Below are positions 35,601-45,800 of a DNA stretch of 64,000 nucleotides, piece after piece (the first letter of the stretch is position 1; each line of letters begins with the position of its first letter). The position numbers were made by a program, and so were the translations under genes. A model generated the notes under the pieces. That model did not search any database, was not told where the DNA came from, and saw only the letters and a list, made by a program, of their open reading frames with translations. Source of the DNA: Diplolepis rosae (taxonomy: Eukaryota > Arthropoda > Insecta > Hymenoptera > Diplolepididae); NCBI GenBank assembly GCA_030998225.1, contig JAPYXD010000677.1, forward strand, positions 12,399,501 to 12,463,500. Direction: 5' to 3'.

Positions 35601-37079
35601 TAATCAGTCCGTGAAAGGTTCCGTAAATAAAAAGGATTATTCGAATCGTATTGATAATCTTGATTTTTATGATTGCAGTTTCATGATGAGTGCATTCTCA
35701 CATACATGGAGTTTTAACTGCGTATCGCAGAGTACTGTCAGGCTAAAAACAACTAGAGATGATCACCCAAGCGTCCCAAAATTACAAAGATATACATTGA
35801 AATAATAATACTCCATGTATGTAAGGATGCACTAATCCGAAAACTGCAATCATAAAAAGCAAGTTTATCAATGCGATTCGAATACTTACTTAATAATAAT
35901 GACTTACATAGTTTTATTAAACCTCGAAGTTTATTCCTATCCGTTAGCATCTTATCACATCTTAATGATCATTAGTGATGTAACTACGGTGCGGTGGTCA
36001 GCGGGGTAAGGTTTAGGAAATTATACTTCGGCGCCATCTGGCGCGAGCTCAAAACAGGATCAAAGTACAGTGGCCGCTATCGCCTATGCTCGCGAAGACG
36101 GCCTGTGCGATTCCGCGCAAGGAGCAGCCGTGCGCTGGACACGCTATGCTTTTCACAGCAGAGCTGTGTCCAGACACGGCAGAGCAGTGCCCCAATACTT
36201 TTACGTCGTGCGCACGACCATTTTCATGCTCGTCCCCACTCCCACATGTAATGCGATTTGCGCTGGCTCATTCGATGTTCCTGCAGAGATTGGTTTTTTT
36301 CAATTCGTTTTGAATAAAATGAAAAGGCTTGCTTCTTAAAGTAATTAGATGTTTGCAGCAATGTAATGGAAAAACTGAAAGGTACGTGTTTTTTGAACAT
36401 ATAGATATATTTTTAGCTCAATATTATGAAATATCAAAAGAGATGCTAATAGAATTATCAAATGAGAGTGGAATTTGGCATGTTCAAATAACACGTACCT
36501 TTCAGTTTTCCCATGACATTGCTGCAAACATCTAATTACTTTAAGAAGCAAGCCTTTTCATTTTATTCAAAACGAATTGAAAAAAACCAATCTCTGCAGG
36601 AACATCGAATGAGCCAGCGCAAATCGCATTACATGTGGGAGTGGGGACGAGCATGAAAATGGTCGTGCGCACGACGTAAAAGTATTGCGGCACTGCTCAG
36701 CCGTATCTGGACACAGCTCTGCTGTGAAAAGCATAGCGTATCCAGCGCGCGGCTGCTTCTTGCTACGGGTCCAACGCCATATTTAATAGCTAATAATTTA
36801 AAATACGCATAATGTAGTCTCACTACTATTACTTTGTGGTCAGATCTTAATATAAATTAATATATATGTCTTGTACAGGGAACTTTCAGACCTATTCGTC
36901 TCAAAGGGGTAACAAGAGTAGTAGCTACAATGGTAAAAACAACCAGACAGGTAATACTAGGAAGAGGCGATTTCCTCTTCTATGAGGATCAAGCTCTTGC
37001 AGTTCTTGTAGGAAATACTACTAAAGAATATACATATAATACCTTGGCTTTCGTAATGAGAAATCTCAAAGTATATTAG
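26669..37079 (+). CDS. Small secreted protein, tandem paralogue A, four exons; possible non-catalytic S1-like fold
   Basis: Exons: 26669-26726, 32874-33145, 33990-34115, 36879-37079. Phases are 1,0,0, all junctions are GT-AG, and the frame is open for 218 aa. Residues 1-19 (MELVKFVLLYVISVAAYPE) form a signal peptide. Exon 2 has HSIVYI, GPGIFVEWG and KTILVNENYV; exon 4 has GRGDFLFYEDQALAVLVG, then EYTYNTLAFVMRNL. The order resembles chymotrypsin-type proteases (GGSLI..ILTAAHCV ... GDSGGPL..GIVS ... YT.V..Y..WI) with the histidine aligned to Asn74 and the serine to Phe184, so any such protein would be inactive. Only one cysteine remains, unusual for this fold. This fold assignment is inference. 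The whole gene is duplicated as the next gene. Without a database search I do not recognise it; a secreted or venom-type role is possible but not shown. Confidence 0.72.
26781..26810. other. Perfect 12 bp hairpin in intron 1 of gene A
   Basis: CTTCGGATGTCG and CGACATCCGAAG are exact inverted copies around a 6 nt loop. GGAT/ATCC-rich words continue to about 26885, so it is probably the end of a degraded repeat. Confidence 0.6.
27040..27475. repeat. Repeat made of TTGGCCCGAC-like words
   Basis: Variants of TGGCCCGAC/GTCGGGCCA occur over ten times in about 430 bp, in both orientations. A related block is at 42010-42170, in intron 1 of the paralogous gene B. No ORF. Confidence 0.6.
28360..29420. 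repeat. Foldback in intron 1 of gene A (outer arms)
   Basis: Arms of about 150 bp (28381-28535 and 29262-29410) are inverted copies; AAAAGTTGGCACAAATTTAC at 28493 reappears inverted at about 29292-29315. The second arm matches 48900-48950 in intron 1 of gene B, so it is probably the ancestral sequence and the first arm the copy. A (GT)n run lies at 28571-28591. Confidence 0.6.
29571..30180. mobile_element. Element with AAAAATAGTTGAAGT...CTCAGTG ends
   Basis: GGAGAAAAATAGTTGAAGTA (29574-29593) is inverted at about 30160-30177 (TTCAACTATTTTTCTC). Internal words GTCGAGTAAAAT and its complement also pair. It shares the TGAGAAAAA terminus with the MITEs at 13090, 13540 and 49570. Confidence 0.45.
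30411..30700. mobile_element. Broken copy of the TTAA/GGCCATGG MITE
   Basis: It begins at TTAA (30407-30410) with GGCCATGGATTAACCAATGT and follows the element at 12211-12544 through the central palindrome. It diverges at about 30690, where it joins the inverted duplication. The right terminus is missing. Confidence 0.6.
30740..32029 (+). mobile_element. mariner element, near-intact (second family)
   Basis: TIRs of about 27 bp (ACACGTGGATCAATAAGTCC and its complement at 32010-32029) are flanked by TA (30738-30739 and 32030-32031). The empty target is preserved in the opposite arm at 28880-28881, which confirms the boundaries. Its length of 1290 bp is normal for mariner. It differs from the 5221/57312 family in TIRs and in protein. 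Confidence 0.95.
30919..31965 (+). pseudogene. mariner transposase with a single in-frame stop
   Basis: From ATG 30919 the frame runs 348 codons to TAA at 31965 and is interrupted only by TGA at 31048-31050, in the N-terminal helix-turn-helix region after KTTICR. From 31171 to the end it is fully open (264 aa). The catalytic core is complete: VTMDETWIH (first Asp), FHQDNAPCH (second) and APSDYILF (third), with 34 residues between the last two, the mariner D34D signature. The normal mariner length and single lesion point to recent activity. As read it cannot make full-length enzyme unless the stop is a sequencing error or polymorphism. Confidence 0.9.
32467..32753. mobile_element. TTAA-flanked MITE, 287 bp, with empty site in paralogue B
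   Basis: The left end GGCCATGGATAAATC and right end TTGATCCATGGCT are flanked by TTAA (32463-32466 and 32754-32757). Flanking text CTAATTAA...TTAAATGATAATAATAAA is continuous in paralogue B as CTAATTAAATGCCAATAATA (50152-50171), so B shows the uninterrupted target. Confidence 0.85.
33607..33830. repeat. Inverted repeat with ATTCGGATT words in intron 2 of gene A
   Basis: Arms at about 33607-33670 and 33768-33830 pair (TTTGTACCTCGCTTGATGAA against a complement near 33800). The middle is a series of AATCCGA and ATTCGGATT words. Confidence 0.5.
34310..34573. repeat. Near-perfect palindrome in intron 3 of gene A
   Basis: Arms of about 110 bp start CTGAAGTAGTTGGGTCAACT and read back identically at 34554-34573; the loop is about 45 bp. 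Paralogue B has one diverged arm-like segment (about 56070-56100), so the palindrome probably formed after the gene duplication. Confidence 0.75.
36117..36767. repeat. Foldback with 270 bp arms in intron 3 of gene A
   Basis: GCAAGGAGCAGCCG at the left and CGGCTGCTTCTTGC at the right open arms that pair for about 270 bp (for example GTCGTGCGCACGACC and CCCACTCCCACATGTAATGC). The loop is about 100 bp. Outer arm parts are GC-rich, unlike the intron. Mirror-image ORFs on the two strands (36329-36535 and 36345-36551) result from this symmetry. Confidence 0.8.
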
Positions 37080-37374
37080 GTATTTGTATTATATTGCACA
37101 AGTGTGTTGATATTATCCTTCTTTTTCACAATTACACATTTACGGAACCTTGATATAAGTACAAATACACTATAGCACATGCAAAAGTAATAATAGTTTT
37201 AAATTGTATTAAATTCTATATACACGGAGAAAAATGGTAATCAGAAAAATATGAATGATTACTAAAAACCAGGAATGACTACTAAGTAAGAAAAGAAAGT
37301 ATTTTTTTAACAGTAAAGAACTCATTCCCAGACTGCGTAACACTCTCTTTTCTCACCTGCAGGTCATTCCTGCC

Positions 37375-38086
37375 CAGGCGGAAAAGTCGGACTTATGCAG
37401 GATCTTACGAACGGCATTGTACAGCGCCAGTTGTAAATAAGGAGCAATGCCAGTACTGATCATTAGTACCGCGCCGAGCGTTGGCGCGGTACTGGTGTAG
37501 TACTGCCCCAGTATGGAGTCCAAATGCTGGCTAGAAGCCGACTTAGGGATTTATGCCGAGCGTTGGCGCGGTTCTGGTTCAGTACTGTCCCAGTACAGAT
37601 ATAGATAAATTAATTTATCTCACAATAATTAATAGTTTAATATATTTGACTAATTAATTATAGTAATTTTATTTTTACTAATGTTTCTGTAACGTTTTCT
37701 ACTAACAATTACTTAAATTTAACTAACAATTAGTCAGGTTTGACTAATTCGGATTTAAAGAGTGTAATTTAAGAATTAAATTTATTTATTATCAAAATAT
37801 TGGGAATATACAAAGTTCATTTTGAGCTGCTTCTGCGTTTTAAAACCAACGTCTTTAAGACGTTCCTCAGTGCCTGCTATTTAACCGCTGAAAGTTTCGA
37901 CTTGATATTATTATTCTGATTTAAGTAAACGAGTGTATCCCAGGCGGAAAAGTGGGACTTATGCCGGATCTTACGAACGGCATGGTACCGCGCCAGTTGT
38001 AAATGAAGAGCAATGCCAGTACTGATCATTAGTACCGCGCCGAGCGTTGGCGCGGTACTGATTAGTACTGCCCCAGTATGGAGTCC
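37375..38086. repeat. Direct repeats with GTACCGCGCC hairpins
   Basis: About 150 bp at 37375-37528 recurs at 37937-38086, starting CCCAGGCGGAAAAGT and ending CTGCCCCAGTATGGAGTCC. Each carries a perfect hairpin, GTACCGCGCC-GAGCGTT-GGCGCGGTAC (37466-37492 and 38032-38058). A third partial unit is at 37552-37600. It lies just downstream of gene A. Confidence 0.65.
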
Positions 38087-38164
38087 ATGTGTACTATTTT
38101 TACATTCTCATCATGGATGAGAAGGTATTGGTTTTATGTGAAAAATGACTTTTGAAATTTTTAT

Positions 38165-39760
38165 CAAATCTTTACGTTTTGAGACCCCCTGAGTCAGAAA
38201 AAAGGGTTTTTACGAAATTGTCTGTCTGTCTGTAGTAGGTCGTGTGCGGCATAACTCTCGATAGAATCATCAGATTGAATTGAGCTTTGGTACACTTTAT
38301 CGGAGCCGAAAAAGTAAGGACAAGTTCGTTAACCAGCCACATCCAATCAAAATTGAGGGATTGAGCACTACTTTTGTGTTTTTGAAAATAAATTTTTGAA
38401 AAAATCAAAAATTTCAACACTGGTTTTTGATAGTGCTCATAAATCTCTACAAATTATTTAATTAATTGGTAAATACATTTTTAAAGTTATTATTATTAGT
38501 TTATCAAATCGAAATCGTGAGTCGAAAGAATTTTTTTTTGTCTTATGCGATTTATACATATCATTTAAAGGAATGTGTATTGAAATTGTTTGAAGAATCA
38601 AGCAACGTAATATGTCTTTAATGAAATAACTATAGAAAATTATATTCTATACGCCTGAAAACTCGAGACAAATAATTATACGCACAGGGATTATACACAA
38701 TTATATATATTTAACAATTTTAATAATATAAACAAACTCCCCAAAGTTAATCACATACAATAAAGCTCTATAACTGAAACAAGACATGATAATTTGAATT
38801 TTGGAAATTTAAATAAACTTAACACATTAAAACTCTGTACGATAAAAGAGAAAACCTTACTGAACATAATTTCATTAATAATTTTTTAAGCACAATGAAA
38901 TGAATTGTACACCTTACAACTGTACACTAAATTATAGAAATTAAATTTTGTACATTTAAATGACCTCTATTAAAATGTACGAGAAAGTATTTCAAATTTT
39001 TTTCATGGAAAATAATCTTTTCTCTTTTAAAATATCCCTTCAATAATAATAATAATCAATCTGATTTATCTTACATTATATCAGTTTTCATTATTTCTTC
39101 AATTCAATGACTTTCAAAAAATAAAATTTTACTTCAGGTAAAAAATGTCATATTGGCTGATGTAATCTATAAGACGCGATCAAAAGATAAAACTTTTGCT
39201 GACGTAAAAGCGCTTTAGATTATTTTTCTTATTTGTAGATAGACTTACGTTAAATTTATTAGAAAATTTTACTTTTTGTTGTGACTAACTCAAATAAAAA
39301 AGAAAATGTTCTTACACTTCGTTTAACTAGAACCGCACATAAAAATATGAAAAGCTTACAAAAGTACATAGTATAATTGTTGCATCTCTAATAATTTATT
39401 ATAAATTTTACGCCCACATGCTTCATAGAATGTAAAAATCGATTAAGTGTGTAGAAATATTATTAAGTAGTTTAACTTTTAATCTCCTATAAAAGAATTT
39501 TAATTTTTTTCTAATATTGATTTTAAATCTTCATGCAATAATAATAAAAAAAAAATTTAACTCGTAATGCCTTATTTTCTTGATATTTATTTGAAATAGT
39601 CATAATATATTCAATGTTAAACAGGCAGTAAAATAAATTATTTAATCTCATACGAAAAACGAAGATAATTTATGACCACTAAGTTTGCGTGTGCTAGATA
39701 GGAGTTGAGCTCGGTAAACTAAGATCAAGTACATGTTTATTCAATGACAAGATGAGACTT
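38165..39760. other. Spacer between genes A and B, AT-rich with one retroelement-like patch
   Basis: The patch at 38165-38420 contains TGTCTGTCTGTCTG followed by ATAACTCTCGATAGAATCAT, a wording I associate with dispersed insect retroelement remnants; the family is not named. The remainder to 39760 is AT-rich and shows nothing I can call. Confidence 0.35.
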
Positions 39761-39826
39761 GTGACCTATATATATGCATTTACAATTGAGGCGTATCAAA
39801 GGTTTTTTCCCGTACAATTGAGAAAA
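39760..39826 (+). promoter_or_regulatory. Proximal promoter of secreted-protein gene B
   Basis: TATATATATG (39767-39776) lies about 55 bp before the ATG, at the same distance as the TATA-like run of gene A. CAAAGGTTTTTTCC and GAAAAATGGAGCTTGT around the start are shared with gene A. Confidence 0.5.
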
Positions 39827-42800
39827 ATGGAGCTTGTAAAGTTTATACTATTTTATGCAATCTCAATGGGCGCTTACATTCAAAGTAATTATTAATTTTT
39901 CTACTCTTATATTTATTTCATTCCTATATCAGACCTAATTTTCCTCATATATCGAAAGTAAAAGTATTCAGTGCGATAAATAATAAGACATTTATAGTAT
40001 ATTATTCTCTCTAGGAGCATACGATTTTTTTTTCGATTTGAGCTTCAAAAGTGGATTTGTTTGCCCTGCAGGGGAAAAAATGCACTTTTTGATCCGTTAG
40101 TAGAAAAAATGATTTTTAAAATATCTCCTGGACAGAAACATTTTATTTTATATATGGGTTATTCCATATCAGATTTATAATCAAAATTTTGATTCACCTG
40201 AAAATTTTTTTCCTCGTTCTAGAAAGGAAAAAAATGACACGTATTTTTTTTCCAATATGATATGTAAATTTTTCAAGTTATTGATTTTTTTATTTTCAAA
40301 GTGCAAAAAATGTTTTTTTCAATACTGCTTCTAATATTCAACGAAGAGTAGAATACATAAATGAAATATGCCATGGGATCTACTATTAAGTCCATGCTTT
40401 GATGAAAACTCAGAAACGGTATTTAGTACTTTCTATGCAACAATTAAGTAAACAAATGGAATTATCTCAAAAGGGACATGTCTGAATTGAATCATTTTTT
40501 GTGTAATTTGTTCGTTAAGTACACAGAACTTTGTGTCAAAATTTGGTAGTGGACCGTTTGATACTTTTCGAGAAAAAAAAATTTCTGTGTGACCGCGCGC
40601 TTGGAGCGAGCAACGCGAAGTATAGAGTCGAGCGCACTCAAACATTTGTACCTAAGTGAGTCTACCATATTCCGATGAGGATTTTATGCAGTCCCTACAA
40701 ATAAAAGTCGTTAAATAATAAAAAGTCTTTTGAGAAAGAAACACTGTTTAATTCGAAAGCAGTCATGTAATTAATTAACAATACACTTTTACATCCAATA
40801 CTTTCAAATAAATGAAAATTCAATTGTTGTCAGTTTGTAATGTTTGTAATGGTGTCGTTATTTGATCATACACAGACCTTTGAAGACTAGCTTTTCGTGC
40901 TTGTCTTTCAGGAGTTTGAAGTCATGTTTGGGCCTTTTTTAATGTACTTTGCAACATTTTAGCGAAAAACCAAGATTTACGTTATTTTGTGCTTGATTTA
41001 TATTTTTAAAAGCCGTTTTCAAAATAAAAATCGGACCACCTCTGCGGCAAGCAGACATTTTACAATTAACGGATTAAATAAATTAAAGTGTCAATAGCGC
41101 GAAAACGTATTATTTCAAAGTGTCCGTTTGTTTATGCATTTGAAGAGCATAAAGTATGCTACTTTTCCACCAAACCTTAACCCTAAAAAGTTAAAAATTA
41201 ACTGAGATATTAATTTGTTTAACAAACGCTAAATTTACCGGTTTTTCCGAATTTTCTCCGCTTCTAATTATCCAATCAGATCAAGCGACAGCTCATTTTG
41301 TTGGCAATTCAATTGTCCACAACTTATCGATTGATGTCGTCAAGATTGGATAATTACCTTTGATGTTATAAACAAAAAACTAAAAAAAGTGCGTTTTTTG
41401 GTCTAAAATGTTGATAAAAAATTTATAAATCATATTTCATTGTCCAAAACATGACACAATTACTCTATGACCAACTTTTCTTCTGATGGCGCAGTCCGTT
41501 TTCTGAAATAAATAGTATGTTACTAATTGAGACAAATGATTATTTGCTTAAATTATTCAAATTCATAATATCATTGAATGACACACAGAATTTATTTAAA
41601 ATAGTGCAATGTAATCATAATACAGCCAACCGTCTATTTAAACCAGCTACGTGTATGTCCAGCTTTAGGATATTGATATCGTTGCATCAAGTATTGTCTA
41701 AACCCGAAATGCCTAATGAAATAGGCAACATCGCAAATTGAAAATGTCGGACGAAATGAAAGCGACATGTACCCTGACTACATTCTAACCTTTTCATTTT
41801 AAAATGTTTGAACTGAAGATATTTATTATATTATTTTCTACGTTCTTGTGACCATAAAAATTAATTTGAAGTTAATAATATTATCCGAGAATAATAACGA
41901 CATTCATCCAGAATTTTAATAATTTAAATGATAATTTATTTATTTTCAAGATTATACCAAACAGAAATACCACCTAACTTTATTTGAAATTTTATTTATA
42001 CTCCTTTAAGATCCCAGGTGCGAATTGACCGTCGGCCCACGGTTGGGCCAACCTTGTTAAAGTTGGTCTAACCTTGGTGGCCAGAGGTCGGGCCAACTAG
42101 TGAAATGGTAACGCTATCCGTCCATTGGCATAAACAGTTGGCCCGACGCCGGGTGCCGGAGATGGGCCGTCTTAGGCAAAATATGCTTGCACCCATGTAG
42201 AAATTGAAATGAGGGCACTTGCTGGCCTTCATAAGGTAGATTATTTGAATAGTACATTATTAGTACATTATTGGTACATTATTTGTGATCGCACGCTTGA
42301 ATTAAAAATTTTTTATTCGCTTTTGGATTCGAACCCTCTAACCTACCTATATTATCTACATAACTAAACGCATTCCTAACGCCTAAGCCTCTCGGCTATT
42401 CTCGCTTACCATATTCCGAAAAAAATTTCGCTTATAAGCTACTGCTGCAAAGGCCGTAAAAGATGGGTCTTTACCTTGTTAATAAGCAATCTTTTTGTTT
42501 CAGATATTTTAATCAGTTATAGGTTTAAAATTTTTCCACTTTCAATGACTGAATTAAATTTCTATAAAACACAGTATTTTTGTATGAAACTTGGAAAAAA
42601 CTTTTTTATCAAAAACATTATCTGATAAAAAGTTGTATACTTTAGAAGTATATATTTTTACAGTACACTCTAAAAACAAGTGTGTTACTTCTACACGTGA
42701 ATCACGATAGTAACTTGTTAGGCATTTGAAGTGTGTATTTTTAATACACATTACAAACGTAACGTTTAATTTTCAAACACTTTAACGTTTTGTATCCAAA

Positions 42801-45800
42801 ATGTGTGTTAAAAATACACACTTCAAATGCCTAAAAAGTTAGTATCGTGATTCGCGTGTAAAAGTAACACACTTGTTTTTAGAGTGTACTTTAGTAATAA
42901 TTTACATAGTATACTACTTTTTACATTTTAATGTCAAAATTTTTTTTTAATTAAGGCAAAATAAGGCAATTTCCGCACGGGTAGGGGAGAAGCGGCGAAA
43001 TTGGCGCACCTAATAGAATGTGCGAGTTTAAGAAGAAAGTATATGACTAAAAATTATGAAAAAATATTTATTTAATAGCTGGATATCTTTTCTATACTTT
43101 CCAATGGATAAAGATTGCATTGAAAATTATTAAAGCAGGTTTTTATTCAGATTTCCGAAGGACTGCACCTGCGTCAATTTACCCGCCATGTCGGGTAAAT
43201 TGACGCACTAATATTATAATCTTCTCTTGCCACGTATTAGTTATATTTTCATAGATTTAGAATTACATTTCAGTAGCAAAGTTTGATGAAAAGAGGTAGT
43301 TATAATTTGAAACTAAATTTGAGATAGTATATCAAGATATGTGAAGTTTTTTATACCTTTATTCACATAAACCAGCCAAAGTTAAAATATATTTTATATT
43401 TGTACAATAAAATACTGGCAATTGTGGATATTTAAGTGAATATTCAAATTGAAATCATTTTTATAGAGAATTATTTGAATTTGTAATCAGAAGTATATAC
43501 AATTATTAACTTTAGAAGACTTATAAATAATTGAAACAATCAATCAAAAATACAAATTTTTTACTTACATTGCTTTCACATCTTAAAATCGAGAAAACTT
43601 TCAAAACACTGTCAGACTGCAAATTAATTATTAAAAATCGCTTTTAAAATGCCTTAATACCTCAAACTTAAAAAAAAATTTAACCACTGATTGTTCAAAT
43701 GAATATAACCTTACAAAGTCGTTACATCAGTTTTGCGAACCACATTACCTCCCATGTCACAAAAAATCGTAAGAAAAAGATTAGCAGAAAAGTCCAGCAA
43801 CATTCAAATGTATATATCTATATATTAATAATTGTGTACTTACTATCTTCTTTATATTTTCAATCATAAACATCCGAGCACTTGACTTCAGTCACCGGTT
43901 TCCAGAAACACAACACGTGTGCCAACTTCGTCTCTGATTTGAATTATTTTCTCATACAAATATTCTATCCTAATCGTAAGATTAAATATCAAAGATTATA
44001 AAATCGTTGCATTAATCTAATTCACCTTGAATTACTATTATTTAACGATTTAACTCAATGGCTTCGAACATAACCATTATGCCAAAAAACGATTAATCGC
44101 AATAAAACTGTATTAAGCAATTAGATTTTTATAATGTTTTCTATCAAATACATATCATACAAGAATGCACACGATAGAACTATTTTTATTTTTTGTTATG
44201 TTATCATTTTCTGAAAAACACTGGTCCAGCAAAATCAACTCCAATGACCTCGAATACTGCTGCATCTTTTACTCGATGCACAGGTAAAGGGGCTGGATCT
44301 GCTTTCATTTTCTTAGCACCAAATTTCTTACATACAATGCATTTAGCAACAACTGATCGTACAGTTTTTCGCATACTTAGGATCCAAAACTTCTCTCGCA
44401 GATGACATATTAAAATCTGTACGACAGCATGACACATATTTTCATGACTTTCTCGGATCAATAATTCAACAACTTTGTGTTTACCATCTAACAATATTGG
44501 GCATACAAACGAGAAACCATCATTGCGTTCAACGATCTTACTTTTCAAACGTATTAGACCACTCGAATGTACAAAAGTTTGTAACGAGGCTAATTTTTTA
44601 TCTTTTTCATTGGAAAACATTTGACCTTGCAAATACGTCAGAAACTTAATTCGGTCTCAAAAATCTCTTGACAAGTTAGTCGGTTACCAGTGTAGTTTTC
44701 AATCTTAAGTTTAAAGTTCTTAAACCTCAGCATAATCGTTAAGAATCTTATCAACTTATTATACGAAGAGAACTTTTCTAAATAATTGTAGTCCGTTTTC
44801 TCCTCTGTGTTTAACAGTGTAACTTGAGCTGACCTTCTCAGCTCACCACCTACCTCGTTTTCGTCAACTTTCCCTGTCAATTTCGGCCAGTTATCGCTAG
44901 TCTCGCGAAGCCAATCAGGCCTCTCCCACCAGCGCGAATCGAGCATTTGCTTTGCCTGACAACCACGAGAGGGAAGATCAGCTGGATTTAATTCGCCCGG
45001 CACGTATTTCCATAGCCCTGACGAAGTCAACTCTCTTATTTCGCGCACACGGTTCCAGACGAAAATACCCCATTGTTTATCTCGATCCAGCCAGGCCAAT
45101 ACACTAGTATTTCACTTAAATTAGATTTAGATTAGACTCCCAATACACGCAGCTAAAAGTTCCAAACGCGGGATAGAAATATTCTCCGGGGCGACTCGCG
45201 ATTTGGTTGCCAATAATTTTAAATCGACACCGTCTTGGTTTTCTACCCGTAAAAACGTAACTGCAGCATATGCTAGCTTACTAGCGTCGCAAAAGGTGTG
45301 TTCGACTTTGTGTAAATTATTCAACTGATTTCGCCACTGTAAACACTCTTTTTTAATAGATTCGTCTACAGACACATCCCAGTCAATTTTTTCTTTATGT
45401 AGCTTCTTCAATATCAATTTAGGTAATAACGTTAAGGGACAGATGAAACCTATGGGATCAAAAATTTTGTGTGCCGTGCAGAGAATTGTCATTTTAGTGA
45501 TTATTCCATCACCTTCATCTTTCGAAAGGGACGGCTTAATCGAAATCGTGTCGTGTTTTTTATTAAACATAATACCAAGTACTAGTGTGGTTTCTTTTTC
45601 GCTGGTATCGTGGGTATACTCCCACCATCTTAAATCAAAACCGCCCTGTTTCATTACGTCTTTGGATACCGAGATAAACTAATTTAATTCTGCGGTGGAT
45701 TTTACGCTTGTAGTGCAATTGTCTACTTCAAACGATTTAGACAATCTTTTAATAATTTCTTTCGACCAGTGACTATAGTATTTCTCAGTAACGGCTCGTG

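Noticed and set aside
36329..36551. Two similar ORFs on opposite strands
   Set aside because: They are mirror images produced by the inverted repeat at 36117-36767.
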